DNA of 64,000 bases from Gonocerus acuteangulatus (Eukaryota; Arthropoda; Insecta; Hemiptera; Coreidae), in NCBI GenBank assembly GCA_946811695.1, contig OX328125.1, positions 102,197,176 to 102,261,175 on the forward strand. The letters are read 5' to 3'. Shown piece by piece: positions 22,332-33,378 of the stretch. The first letter of the stretch is position 1, and every line of letters begins with the position of its first letter. The position numbers were made by a program, and so were the translations under genes. Below the pieces are notes generated by a model. That model saw nothing but the letters and a program-made list of their open reading frames with translations. It ran no database searches and was not told the origin of the DNA.

Positions 22332-23382
22332 TGTTAACACGATAGCGGCCAGAGTTTTTGTTTTTTCGTCACGAAACTTGGTATATAGCATTCAATTAGC
22401 AAACGATTGAATGAGTTCGTTAACCACCAAAGTCGGTCCACCGGAAGGGGGGGTTTACCCCGAACCCAAAACACTAATTTGACTATGTCAGCCGTAATAT
22501 TTGTTATATTTCAACGAAACTTGGTATTCGTAGTGGTAATATAGACAGAAAAGTGAGATATAAAAATGAACTAAATCGGTTCATTAGAAGGGGGGGTTTA
22601 CTCCGGACCCACAATACCAATTCGCCACTACCAGCCGTGATTTTTGGTATATTTCGACGAAACTCGGTATTCGCAGTGGTAATCCACAGGTGAATATGTG
22701 TTGTAAAAATAAACTAAATCGGTTCATTAGGAGGGGGGGTTTACTCCGGACCCACAATACCAATTCGCCACTTCTAGCCGTGATTTTTGGTATATTTCGA
22801 CGAAACTCGGTATTCGTAGTGGTAATCTACAGTTAAATATGTGTTGTAAAAATAAACTAAATCGGTTCATTAGAAGGGGGGGTTTACTCCGGACCCGAAT
22901 TCCTAATATACTCATACCGGTCGTAATTTCTGCTGTATTGTAACGAAACGCGGTATACGTCGTGGGTAACTCATGAGAAAGAAGTGTTGTAAAAATGAGC
23001 TGAATCGGTCAATCGTAAAGCGGGGGTTTAATTTGTAATATATTTCAATAGAAAAGCCCGCCAAACGTAGGTTCACAAAGCCGCCGCAAGGAGCGCTTTC
23101 TACCACTAGAGTGACTGTATCCTGTTCCTGCGTTAGATCAAAATACGATAATTTGAGTTTTTTTGTATTTATTACGTAGTGTAGTAGGTACCATGTGTAA
23201 ACATAACTCTGGAAGCAAATTAATAATTGATCAGTTACTCATTACAAATTTAAAAGAGAACTATTCATGTTTTTATTTAATTTATGTAGGATATTTTAAG
23301 CAAATTGTTCTGGAAAGCAGTCTACACTACCCAAATTCTGAGGAAAGTGCTTAGTCATGCAGCTCCTGCGTGACGGACTTTT
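22104..23382 (-). mobile_element. Helentron-like element H1, copy 4
   Basis: Full-length minus copy: 3' end at 22104 (TTTTAGCACTTTCCTCC on plus), (AT)n at 22231-22327, about four 143-bp units and the 5' end GACGGACTTTT at 23372-23382. Very similar to copies 1, 2, 5 and 6. Confidence 0.65.
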
Positions 23383-24204
23383 ATAGTATGCAATGTACTT
23401 GTTTTGTACTTACAATGTACTTGTAATGCACTTGTGTTAGTTTTCTTACAAACTGAATAACATATTAATTCTGCTGTTCTAATGAGCTCATCGGTGCTGT
23501 CGCGGAATTTGATAAGCAACAGATTCATGAATCAATCAAAAATACAAGACATTTTTATGAATTATCTGTAATATTTTATAAGACGTTGCTCGTTTAAATT
23601 TTAAAGTTGGTTAAAAAACCAAAAATAATTCGTTTAACATGTTTAATAGGACAAATAATTACTTACTTATTTATTGGTCCTTTAAAAATGTTGAAAGAAC
23701 CGATTTAATGACTTCTTATGAAGCATTTTACACAAAAGAGGAATTTCTCATATATGATTACACACAATTCTAAAGAATTGGGAGTTTCCTTGCAAGATTC
23801 ATGGAATCTGTCATTTATGAAGATATTTCTATTTTCATCCCTGTTGCTCCGGACTTGAAATCCGAAGAGGATGAGAGGGTTAAGGGCTAGTAACCAGATC
23901 CTTGTTAGGGGCGAATATAGATGTCGGCTATTTGACACCATCAATTCGACACGTCCCAATTACCAAGGGTGTGAAGTGCTTTTCCTAGTGCTTCCATGGT
24001 CAAGGGGTTTTGATAATGTAGACCTCAGCTGTGTCATGGAAGGGTAATGCCTGAGGGAATTCTAGTGGCTTATCTACGTCGGAACAATTTATTGTTATCA
24101 GGGATATTTTTTTCTGATAAGTTGTTATTGTATACTTCAGTATGTTTCTAAAAAATGTTGCTTACTCATTGAGGACATATATTAAGATAATTATTATTGA
24201 ATGA
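23383..24204. other. No gene seen
   Basis: Nothing recognised. A frame of 84 codons (minus, 23705-23959) has no domain signature. Confidence 0.5.
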
Positions 24205-24494
24205 ATGAATGAATGTAAATTTATTATTTCATACATACATATATATATATATATATACAAATATAAAAAGAGAATAATAAAACAATTTACTTAGGCTTGG
24301 ACATTGTCCATCAGCCAGAGTGCATACCTATATACATAACTTAATTTCATAAAATAAAAATATACATTTTGCAAGTTATGGATACCACTTAAGATGGCTA
24401 TGGATAAAAGAAGAAAAAGAAAAATTAAAATAAATAATTAAACATAAATTGAAATAATAATTAATAAATACAGTCATAATAAAATAGACTGAGA

Positions 24495-24536
<42 letters not shown>

Positions 24537-24905
24537 AACAACTTATAAATCAATAATTAAATTGAAAAATTAAAAACTGTCGATATTTCCATATATTTTT
24601 TAAATATTTATATAAGGTGTCCCAGTTGTTTCCGTTCGGAATCTGCTTGACTTCTTCAAGGGTGAGTAGGTCCTTTTCGTAGTGCGCCCTCCTGAATTCC
24701 TTCATTATCGGACATCTCGCGAGAAAATGCAGAGTGTCTTCCTCCTCCTTGAGATTGCACATGGAGCAGTGACCACGCCCGTCTGTTCGCCATGGCCTAC
24801 TGTTTAGATGCAGCATCTCTGTCCTAGCCTTCATGATTAGACGGACTGCATAGAGGGACCTGTCATCTGACATGTAGGAAACGGCTGCATCAGTGTGGAC
24901 TAACG
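24205..24905 (-). pseudogene. LINE C-terminal fragment with (ATTC)n tail
   Basis: The minus-strand frame includes LIMKARTEMLHLNSRPWR, then CSMCNLKEEEDTLHFLARCP, a C-x2-C...H...C cluster with the ETxxHxLxxCP-like pattern that closes many LINE polyproteins. About 330 bp of AT-rich 3' UTR follow, containing an (AT)n run at 24495-24531 and ending at an ATTC microsatellite (24205-24221). No RT core is present. It is a different family from the LINEs at 277, 6495, 11535 and 33379. Confidence 0.75.
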
Positions 24906-25009
24906 AGATAATTATTATTCAACTGACCGTTTTCTGAATCTTCGTATTTTTGTGCTAGACGGAAGCTCAAAAAATAAAAACTTCAAAATACAGTTTCACG
25001 AACTTTATT

Positions 25010-25055
25010 TCGTCCCTACATGTTTCACACCTTTTTAGGTGTCTCTTCAGGGGAA
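25010..25055 (-). ncRNA. Hammerhead-ribozyme-like motif, sense 3' end of P2
   Basis: Minus strand: TCCC, CTGAAGA, extra G, stem ACACC/GGTGT, GAAA, CATGTA, GGGA. Stem I TCCC/GGGA is fully Watson-Crick. Stem II differs from the right-arm copy (GCACC/GGTGT), with pairing kept. Confidence 0.6.
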
Positions 25056-25229
25056 AAAGTTACACATATAAAACATACAACCTCAACTTGAGGAGGATAT
25101 CCTTCCACCAATACGGCCCCGTCTAGAGAGATCATGGTCTGAAAGAATCCAACATGGCGAAATATAATCAGCTGTTCGATAATCCATTTGTCATACTTGT
25201 AATATTAATTTCCAGAAGAAATATATGAG

Positions 25230-26645
25230 GAGCTTAGTATCAAAGTTGGACAACTCCATTTTTTCAGTTTTGAGATTTTTGTCGATTCTTACGTGGATTT
25301 TTATGCTGCATTCGATTTTACAACTGTTTTTCATTAAAAAAGGACAGAAAATAGGTAAAATAGCGTTTATTTCAACCGTTCAGAATCAAAATATGGACAA
25401 TTCCAACATAGTTTGGTTTCAAAAAATGACAACTCCATCAGTAGCCAATTAGAAGCTTGCATTCATGCAATCTGCTCCCAACTTGCACTGCAAATCCATC
25501 ATGGCTGAATGTTTATAGTTACTTGTAATAAGTGCATTTGGCGATAATTCTTATTAATAACTAGCTGTTATCCGGCACACTGTGGTTCCGAATGCCGGAT
25601 TTTGGGACAAAACCTCTAGGTACTTGAATCTTTCTGATTTAGGTTTGATTTTTGAAGAATTTCTTTTGTGTCGAGTCGAATGAGACCACTACCAATTCTA
25701 TAGAATAATTATTTTTTTAATAAACGGGCTTTATATAACAACAACCGTGAAAAACAGCCGGTATTTAATTTAAAATATTCATACTTTACTCAAGTGGTAG
25801 AGCTATGTACCCTTCCAAATATATTTTCAAGACCTCAGGTGAATAAATTAACAGCTAATGTGGTACTGGTCACTGTTCTCGACATATTCCTCTTTATTTA
25901 AATTTTCGTGTATAAGAAATAAATATTGACAGTTTCACACTAGATATTAAATAGATCTCATCGTTAATGTTCAGATATTTGCTACTAAAAACTTTTCAAC
26001 AACTCCCTGCAGAAAATAATAATGGTTACTACGTTTTTCATAAAATAATCGCATCGCTAATTGATAACTTTATTTTATTAGCTGTGCACAGGTATGGCTG
26101 AGTACGGCGATGAAAATTATAGCACAGCCACTTCAATACATGTAGTTATAGGTAAAACTGTGCGAAGAGGATAGCTAAGTACCACTTTTTTTCTAAACTT
26201 AATAAAATAAGGATAATTTAGTTTCATTTCAGTTTTGCCAAACTGTATTTAAATAACATTTTTCACTAATCATAACTATATAATTTTGATTTAATACATT
26301 AGTCATAATTACATTATATTAAAACACCCTCGAGCATACCAAATTCATATTTGTTTGGTTTAAAAAAAGGATAGGTTCAATTTTCAAATGGCTCCCTTTG
26401 GTTTCAAAAACAGACAACTCCATGACTTGGTTTCAAACATGGACAACTCCACTATTTAAAGTTTAATTACAGCCTTAATACTTATATAATTTTGTAGTGC
26501 CTTTGAAATAATGTTTCTGAAGCCTATAAGAATAACATATAAAAAAATCACCATGATACTGACATCAATATAGTAGATATGGTTTTTTGCCTCTCCTGTA
26601 AAAAAAGCAAAAGTGGAGTTGTCCAACTTTGATACTAAGCTCCAC
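25230..26645. mobile_element. Inverted-repeat element nested in P2
   Basis: AGCTTAGTATCAAAGTTGGA plus CAACTCCA (from about 25230) recurs inverted at about 26613-26645. The phrase GACAACTCCA or a close relative also occurs near 25400-25435 and 26410-26455. It interrupts PLE sequence at the end of the RT remnant. I could not align an exact target duplication. Confidence 0.5.
25650..26245 (+). repeat. Unknown dispersed repeat X, copy 1
   Basis: Aligns with 53495-53945 and then 54945-55110. Shared phrases include ACCACTACCAATT/ACACTACCAATT, ATTCCTCTTTATT and GAGTACGGCGAT. No open frame and no defined ends. Confidence 0.6.
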
Positions 26646-26915
26646 ATATGTTTAAGGGATGACAGGAATAAAAATTAATAATTCTTCCCGAAAATGTATT
26701 TTTTTGTTGCCATTTGAATTCAAGAGTATTTTCCTTTGTTCTTATGATTTGAACGTCAAGAAATAAAATCCTATTGTCAAGTTCTACCTCATTCGTAAAG
26801 CCTAGATTACTTTTACCATTAAAGATTGTAAATAACCTTTAAATATCGTCCTCATGAACACATGACAATAAATCGTCCACATATTTGTACAAAAACTGTA
26901 AGTGTATATTGTAAT
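26640..26915 (-). pseudogene. Penelope-like reverse transcriptase fragment
   Basis: The minus strand, in one frame with a single in-frame stop, encodes KYVDDLLSCVHEDDI (the YxDD catalytic box), then LGFTNEVELDNR, ILFLDVQIIR and SGRIINFYSCHPLN. This succession (Y.DD, GFT.E...N....FLDV.I.R, then a GR..N.YS.HP block) is characteristic of PLE reverse transcriptases and distinguishes them from LINE RTs. It is bounded on the sense 3' side by the inserted inverted-repeat element and on the 5' side by the inverted arm. The fingers and GIY-YIG domains are missing. Confidence 0.85.
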
Positions 26916-27085
26916 CTTTAAATATTTCTTTTGGAAATTAATTTTACAAGTATGACATATCGATTATCGAACAGTTGATTATATTTCGCCATGTTGGATT
27001 CTTTCAGATCAGTCTGGACGTGGCCGTACTGGTGGAAGGTTATCCTCCTCTGGCTGAGGCTGTAATTTTTATATATGTAACTTTT

Positions 27086-27126
27086 TTCCCTGAAGAGGCA
27101 CCAAAAAGGTGTGAAACATGTAGGGA
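27086..27126 (+). ncRNA. Hammerhead-ribozyme-like motif, right arm of P2
   Basis: TTCC (27086-27089), CTGAAGA (27090-27096), extra G, stem GCACC/GGTGT, GAAA (27113-27116), CATGTA, GGGA (27123-27126). Stem I is TTCC/GGGA with one G-U pair. Confidence 0.6.
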
Positions 27127-27200
27127 CGGAATAAAGTTGGTGAAACTGTGTGGTGAAGTTTTTATTATTCGACCTTCCGCCTAGCACGAAAATATGTATA

Positions 27201-27520
27201 GTGAGATATTTTAAGCGTGTTGTTGTGTTTTTGTTGTCATTCACTTTACAAGTAGCACTACAGTCAATTGGGGTACTTTTGTGCCGTTAAGGGTATTATT
27301 GTGCCAGAGGCACTATAGTCTGTTCATATAGATAAGCATGCACGAAATTTTGAGGGAAAAATTCCCAAAGGTTCTGCCATTTTCAAATGCCAATTTCAAG
27401 GAATAACACGATACGTGAAACATTATAAAAACTAATGACGTCTCGTCTAAGACTGAAGAAGGCTTGAGAGGTGAGGGGCATGGGATATACCTCCTTGTGA
27501 TAAGGTTATAACTGAGAGAA
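27201..27520. other. No gene seen
   Basis: Nothing recognised. Confidence 0.5.
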
Positions 27521-27898
27521 CTTTTTTTTTTCTTTTTTTTTTTTTTTTTTTTTATTTATTTATTTATGAGCATCCATGCGCATCTAAGGCGTTTCGCTCC
27601 AAACAGTTATTGCATATATACATCTAAAAACAAATGGTATACATCCAAATATATATACACATACATACATATACACACATATATATATACATATACATAT
27701 ACACACATATACATACATACACACACACACATTTATATATATTACATCTATCATTATACATCTATAAACAAATTATATGTAGAAATGACAATATATTCAC
27801 ATCTAAAAACGAATAGTATATACAAATGACAATATATATACATCTAAACATCTAAAGACAAGTGGTATACATATATACATTTAAAAACAAACAATACG

Positions 27899-27930
<32 letters not shown>
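27521..27930. repeat. T-run, then (TA)n/(CA)n mixed microsatellite
   Basis: T-rich stretch at 27521-27565, then degenerate ACATCTAAA/ATATACAC repeats through 27930. Confidence 0.85.
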
Positions 27931-28099
27931 TAAAAACAAATGGTATTATTTATATACATCTGGTTGATCAATCGGATTACACAATTAGACATAGTTACTA
28001 ATTCATTAATTACATGTTATCGTTCTTTACAGTTTACCAAGTGGCGTAATACCTTCCTTATGTTTTTTATTGCAATTGTTTGAATATAGTATTGAGATG

Positions 28100-28103
<4 letters not shown>

Positions 28104-28170
<67 letters not shown>
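28104..28170. repeat. Poly(A) tract, 67 nt
   Basis: Uninterrupted A-run that ends the minus-strand LINE frame at its left edge. Confidence 0.95.
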
Positions 28171-28174
<4 letters not shown>

Positions 28175-28372
28175 CATACATATTAATAGTTTTGAGGTGT
28201 GTAAGGATTGCTGGTATGTGTGGACTGCTGTCAGTAAGTAATTCGGTCATGTCATACGGTAAGTCTAGATTTTGACGTTGTCGGCATTCTGTTAGTATGT
28301 GTTTTACGGTTAGTTCGGTGTTACATATATTACATGTAGGCTTTTGTTTTTTAGTCATTAAGTACTCGTGTG
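28171..28372 (-). pseudogene. LINE C-terminal fragment (I-type)
   Basis: Minus-strand frame EYLMTKKQKPTCNICNTE, then LTVKHILTECRQ: the C-x2-C...H...C cluster and the LTVKHIL.EC phrase that end I-group LINE polyproteins. The frame then runs into the homopolymer at 28170. A related fragment lies at 53945-54191. Only about 60 codons remain. Confidence 0.75.
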
Positions 28373-28493
28373 TTATTCGTGTATATATATTCGTGTATAT
28401 ATAGAGAACTTTTACTAACCCTCCATCTAGACCAGCGATTTCTGAATGCCACGTTATAGCATAAATTGTTTTCAGCCTTAGCCTTGGCTAAAG

Positions 28494-28608
28494 GCGGCCA
28501 TACACGTTCCGGTATACCGGAGAGGTTTACCTGCACAGGTGACCTGCGCAGGTAAACCGGAGCGTGTGTGCCAGCCCTTCCGGTATACCGGAACGTGTAT
28601 GGCCGGCC
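28494..28608. mobile_element. 115-bp MITE, possibly PIF/Harbinger-type
   Basis: GGCCATACACGTTCCGGTAT-type inverted repeats (about 30 bp) at both ends with TAA at 28491-28493 and 28609-28611. A second palindrome (GGTTTACCTGC / GCAGGTAAACC) sits in the middle. The TAA duplication suggests PIF/Harbinger. The very short length leaves this tentative. Confidence 0.55.
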
Positions 28609-28689
28609 TAAGGTTTGATAAACATTAAATACTATCTCCCACGCCTGATCTCTCACTGCCATCCCTAGTCCTAAACGAGACATAATCAG

Positions 28690-29400
28690 TTTTATTGAGT
28701 TTCACTTCAGCGTAGGGCACAAATCAACTAAATTATCAACAAATCGATTAAATTTTACTTATGACTAATCAACCATAGGATAAAGTAAGTTAATCACAAC
28801 TCTAGTTTATCATTAGTCATAGGTCATATTAATCATATGTGAAGTTAGTCATCAAGCAATCGTTACTCGTCAATCATTGATAGTCGGTACTAATAATTGA
28901 CATGACTAACGTTGTAAATACTACTATGAAGGACCGTCAGAGGAGAAGATACTCTCGGAGTTACCGATCTGTCTTTTTCTTTCTTTTCTTTTCTTTTTTT
29001 AAATAACAAATATAGGGACTCTTTTTTTGGAAGACGGATTAATCTCCGACTAGGAGTGATAAGTAGGCTGTGGTAGCAACCCCATTGAAAATGGGCAGCA
29101 TATCATTAATAAAAAAAAAAATAGTATTAGGCTAATACCAACTTGTTTACACATACTATCTGATGAACCAGTTAATCATCAATCATAAATCAAGGCTTTT
29201 TTTAGTCTTTAAGCATTATTCTGAGTAAGGTTAGTCAGTAACCATCAATCATCAGTCAAAACATGTTTAATCATTAATCATCAATCATTGGCTAGAAAGT
29301 AGTTATTCGTCACTCATTAGTCATGGAGAAATATGATTGATCAATCATCAATCGTTACTCACATTCCGATTACTCATTTAATCATTAGTCATGAAATTAA
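28690..29400. repeat. Degenerate TCATCAATCATTAG-type minisatellite
   Basis: Imperfect repeats of TAATCAT, AGTCAT and CAATCAT in varying order, interrupted at about 28936-29130 by a more GC-rich insert with a pyrimidine run. Confidence 0.75.
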
Positions 29401-30143
29401 TCACAGTTTTATCAAATGATGGAACTGACAGGAATATTCTCCTAAGTTTTACGCGTATATGGAATTTGAACTTTTCCATCTATCTGAACGGACTATAACT
29501 CTACATATTTTTTTATGCATGCCCTGTGGTTTGATAATAAAATTTTTCATTTCTTGCCTTCGTCTATGCATAGCTTAAGGGGTCAAAATCAAAGCCATTT
29601 TCTTGTATTTATAAATACAAATAAATCAATATTTTTTAATTCTCGATATCAAACGTTTTATACAGGATGTTAAAGTATCCAAAAAAATACTTTTCAATTC
29701 TTCAAACAAAAAAAAATAATGGCGGCACTGTATCTGAAAAACGGAAACCCTCTTTTCCACGGGCGATAGTCTGCAGGTGGCATTTTTTAATCTAGAAGGA
29801 AAAACTAAAATCATTTCGAAAGAAGAAGGTTAAATCTAGTAAATTACGTAGGATTTTTTAAGTAATGTTACTTTTTTCAAAAATGGTGAACAATTATTCT
29901 TTTCCTATTAAAAACATCCAACATAAGTCGTTTTAAGTCAATGAATGGAAAAAAAACAAAACGTACTTCACTAGAAAATATCATGAGGAAGCTGCAGTTA
30001 AAATTTGAACTTGATCGGGCACAAATTGAAGACGCCAGAGTATCGCCCGATTTGAAAAACCCTTCCTATTTAATTTTTTTCATACTTTATTCTAATAAAG
30101 ATTAAAAAATGGGGTTTAATTTTGAATGTTATTAAAGGAGCAC
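29401..30143. other. No gene seen
   Basis: AT-rich. It ends in an A-run of 24 nt (30145-30168) that could be the tail of an unrecognised retrosequence. Confidence 0.5.
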
Positions 30144-30168
<25 letters not shown>

Positions 30169-30174
<6 letters not shown>

Positions 30175-30950
30175 AATTTAAAAGGAACCAATCGAAGCGT
30201 GCTCAAACAATTATCATCAAATCAGCACCTTCAAGAAATCGCAAGTAAAATACTAGACAAACCCTTAACTTGGAAGCCACACATATACACAGAAAAGACA
30301 GGAACTAAACAGACGTTTTAGACTTTTATCACGCTTATTGGACAAACGCTCGAAACTTTCATTGACTAACAAACGACTTATATACAATACCGTACGCCGA
30401 CCAATATGGACTTATGGACTAGAACTCTGGGGTTCCACTAAACCTTCCAATTCCTACAGAATACAAACAATACAATCCAAAATCCTTCGAAAAATATCCA
30501 ATGCTCCTTACTATGTCTCGAACTTAACCCTCCATAATGACTTCAATATCCCCTTTATCCAATCCCTGGCCAAATCAGTCTATTCCATAGATCCATTCCA
30601 ATCTCCCAGGCCATCCAAATCCTTTGATAAATTCTCTATCCTCGTTCCAAAATCCACAAAATCCCCATAGAAGGCTGAAGCGGAGGTGGCCTAGAGACAA
30701 TTTGCTTTAACATCTGCAGTGCACAAAGTGTGTTATATTTTCATTTAAAATTGTTTACAGTTGTTTCATTATTATTTTATATTATCTTTTTATTTATTTA
30801 TTTATTTTTTCTTTAATGCATTACTATTGTGGGTTTTGTAATTGTTCATATTCCCACATCAAGCCTCACAATGTCATTATAACAGAACCAGCAATATTAG
30901 TAGAAATATGTTAACTCATATTGTTGTAATAATCAATAATAATAATAATA

Positions 30951-30980
<30 letters not shown>
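30169..30980 (+). pseudogene. Jockey-type LINE C-terminal fragment and 3' UTR
   Basis: LNRRFRLLSRLLDKRSKLSL, IWTYGLELWGSTKPSN, QSKILRKISNAPYYVSN and LHNDFNIPFIQSLAKS are the C-terminal thumb and tail of a jockey RT. RLKRRWPRDNLL, then a stop near 30711, lies in another frame, and another shift lies near 30290, so the copy is dead. The 3' UTR closes with an AATAATAAT run and poly(A) at about 30936-30980. It shares its family with 11535-12070. Confidence 0.85.
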
Positions 30981-30984
<4 letters not shown>

Positions 30985-31990
30985 GCACCACATTCACTCG
31001 GCATTAGGATTTCATCCGGAAAATCGTATTTTTTGCCCATTTAAAAATTTTTCCTTCACATAACCACTCCTGGATGTCATTTTTTATTAGTTAAGAAATA
31101 ATTTTAGCCCCATAAAAAAAATTGTAAACAAAAAGTTACAAGGTAGTACTTAAGTCTCTTTCATAGAAAACGACAGTAGTTGTCATGTGCTGTTGTTCGA
31201 ATTAAGGTAAGAAATGTTTAAATAGTCTAAAAGTTCCCCCAATCATTTCGGACCCCTTAAAGTTTTATACTCTAATAATTCAGTTTTTTTTCATTTAATA
31301 ATTCTAGTTTCATACATTAAAAAATGCGTTTCGATATGAATTTTGGGCGGATATAAGCCAGTGATATTTAACTGTAAATATCTCAGATTTTTTCGAAAGC
31401 GACAGAATTTTTTTTTTTTTTTAATAAAAGCAGAGAAATCCCCGAAGCCTCAGAGTGTAAAATAGAGATGAAGAAAGAAGAAGAGGAAATAAATGAGGAT
31501 CATTCCCTGAGGACAGCGTGGGTGGTGGCTGATGACGACGGAGCTTTTCTTCATCACTTTACTAAGGTGTGGGCTCACTTTAGTCTTTCACTTTAGCTCC
31601 GTTCATTGTCTGTCTTACACATTAGCGGTTCTTTTACAAATGGCAATTCTTATTCTTAACATTAGCCTCCTTCCTTCACATTTATTATCTATGTTTTAAA
31701 GGAACTTTCTACCTTCGCTTTTAGGAAGAAATGGTTTATTCAGATCGAGCATATGGTGCGCGGAGCTCTAACAAGTAAATAGTTGTAATATTTCTTCTGA
31801 ACCTCATCAAAATCATATTCACTTTTAAAGAAAAGTTTAAAATTACTTCAATTTTTTATTTAACTGTTTATTTGATAGACTTCAAAATGTAAGTCATTAA
31901 TGAGGGATCCGCAATGAACTACATATCAACTCAATATTGGAGAAGCTTACCAGCTCAGAAGTTTGACGCAGGCCAGGTAATTAAATAATA

Positions 31991-31997
<7 letters not shown>
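30981..31997. other. No gene seen
   Basis: No family recognised. The 31430-31720 stretch is less AT-rich but lacks an open frame. Confidence 0.5.

Positions 31998-32043
<46 letters not shown>
31998..32043. repeat. (AT)n microsatellite
   Basis: Directly left of the SINE head-to-head junction. Confidence 0.95.
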
Positions 32044-32046
<3 letters not shown>

Positions 32047-32052
32047 ACTGAG

Positions 32053-32109
32053 CTCTACCACTGAGCTAACCTCGCCCAGTTGGGGGGCGAGGTTAGCTCA
32101 GTGGTAGAG
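32053..32109. repeat. Head-to-head SINE B 5' ends (25-bp perfect inverted repeat)
   Basis: CTCTACCACTGAGCTAACCT plus CGCCC at 32053-32077 is the exact reverse complement of 32085-32109, the tRNA-like head of the SINE that follows. The spacer is 7 bp. Confidence 0.9.
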
Positions 32110-32436
32110 CACTGGACTAATATGCTGGAGGCCTGAGTTCAAATCCCGAGAAAGCACTAAAGATTTTTTTCTTCTAGTGTCTTCGTTCATGGGTTGAATT
32201 CGGTCTCCCTGACCGTCCCTAGGCCATCCCAGCCTTTAAATAATGTAATTAATAATGGTTACCTTGGGTGCTAATGACTCTAGCAGTCTAAGCGGCCAAG
32301 GGGAAAATCAGGCGGCCGGAGCATAGTGCTGACCACACCGTCTACCTAGTGTGCCGTATGGTCATGAATCAGGAACCTCTATAGTATCTGTCCCTCAGGG
32401 CCCTCGTGGCCTGTTACGGGACTGATTTTTTTTTAA
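32083..32436 (+). mobile_element. tRNA-derived SINE, family B, full-length
   Basis: The head GGGGCGAGGTTAGCTCAGTG has GTAGAGCA (A box) and GAGTTCAAATCCC (B box). The body contains TCTTCGTTCATGGGTTGAAT and AGGCGGCCGGAGCATAGT, and it ends GGCCTGTTACGGGACTGATT followed by T. Other copies: 33310-33378 with 35598-35893, 37665-37914, 40903-41085, 51346-51678 and 58810-59170. Confidence 0.9.
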
Positions 32437-32499
32437 TATATATATGGTTACTGATAAGTTGACCCAAATCCTTCGCGAGGTGATAGTTTTGGTAAAACT

Positions 32500-32610
32500 T
32501 TACTCATGGAATAGTGAGGTTTCGGTTAGGAAAAACAGTGAGATTTTCGTAAAAAAAACTATATTTCCAACGTTTCGGTTGCTCTTTGGCAGCCTTCTTC
32601 AGCACTAAAT
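32500..32610 (-). mobile_element. Penelope-like end remnant (P5) with hammerhead-like motif
   Basis: Minus strand: CTGAAGA, extra A, GGCTGC/GCAACC stem with bulges, GAAA, CGTT (about 32567-32605). The neighbourhood, including GATTTTCGTAAAAAAAACTA, is shared with 55560-55650. No stem I next to the core. Confidence 0.4.
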
Positions 32611-32672
32611 GCCTAAGGAAGACCACGATAAATTTGAGGGACCCAAGGATAAATGTGTTCAACATAGCGAAC

Positions 32673-32675
<3 letters not shown>

Positions 32676-32738
<63 letters not shown>
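32676..32738. repeat. (AT)n microsatellite
   Basis: Precedes the H2-like 3' end, the position it occupies in complete H2 copies. Confidence 0.95.
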
Positions 32739-32739
<1 letters not shown>

Positions 32740-32741
<2 letters not shown>

Positions 32742-32868
32742 CCGTCGTTATTTTCGTCATCTATGAGTTCTGAAACGTGAAATAGTCACCACCTTCGGAT
32801 TATGTCAAAAGGTCAACCTCGAAATCTGGTTTCCTCCTTACGGAGGGAGAGAGAAAACGCGCTAAAGC
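32740..32868 (+). mobile_element. Helentron-like H2 3' end, diverged
   Basis: TTTCCTCCTTACGGAGGGAG hairpin region followed by AACGCGCTAAAG, after a segment matching GGATTGCGTCATGAGATCAA of other H2 copies. Confidence 0.5.
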
Positions 32869-33309
32869 AAGTAATGCCAATACAGCAAATTTGTACTACA
32901 AATGTGCATTAAACTGCTAAAAAAAGGGAAATTATAATGTTATATTTTCCATTTTAAGTTTAATAGTTTAGAAACGCGGTTCCGTCACATCCCTAGTGTC
33001 AAAGGAATCCAAAATGTAGGGGTCCCTAGTGTAGTGTCCCTGGTGTAGTAAAAGAATACAAAAAGACAAGGGTAGATTTTGATCATTCGTGAAAATATAT
33101 AATATAATCTCAAAGAGAAAGGAAATTTAAGGCGCCAAAGGAACCTTACAGATTTCCAAGCAGGAATGACCCCTCCCCCAGATCGTTGGCTCTAGGAAAA
33201 CACTATCACCAATATGTTTATAATTGTTTTACCTTATTGATTAAAATACTCAATTTACTATTAAAATCAATAAAAAAATAATAACAAATTACAACATCAG
33301 GTAAACGGA
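32869..33309. other. No gene seen
   Basis: A short H2 5'-like patch (ACGCGGTTCCGTCACATCCC near 32974) but no complete element. Confidence 0.45.
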
Positions 33310-33378
33310 GAAAAAAAAAAAAATCAGCCCCATTACAGGCCACGAGGGCCCTGAGTGGCGGATACTATAGAGGTATCT
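33310..33378 (-). mobile_element. SINE B, 3' part, split by LINE insertion
   Basis: A-run (reverse of the SINE T-tail), then the SINE end on the minus strand up to the target site AGAGGTATCT. It resumes at 35598. Confidence 0.9.

Larger units (their letters stand above)
24937..27200 (-). mobile_element. Penelope-like element with inverted arms (P2)
   Basis: The left arm (about 24937-25226) and right arm (about 26922-27200) are reverse complements over roughly 280 bp, and each carries a hammerhead-like motif. Between them lie PLE reverse transcriptase remains in minus orientation (26640-26915) and an inserted inverted-repeat element (25230-26645). In sense orientation the left arm is the 3' end and the right arm an inverted duplicate at the 5' side, an arrangement often reported for Penelope elements. 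Confidence 0.7.
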
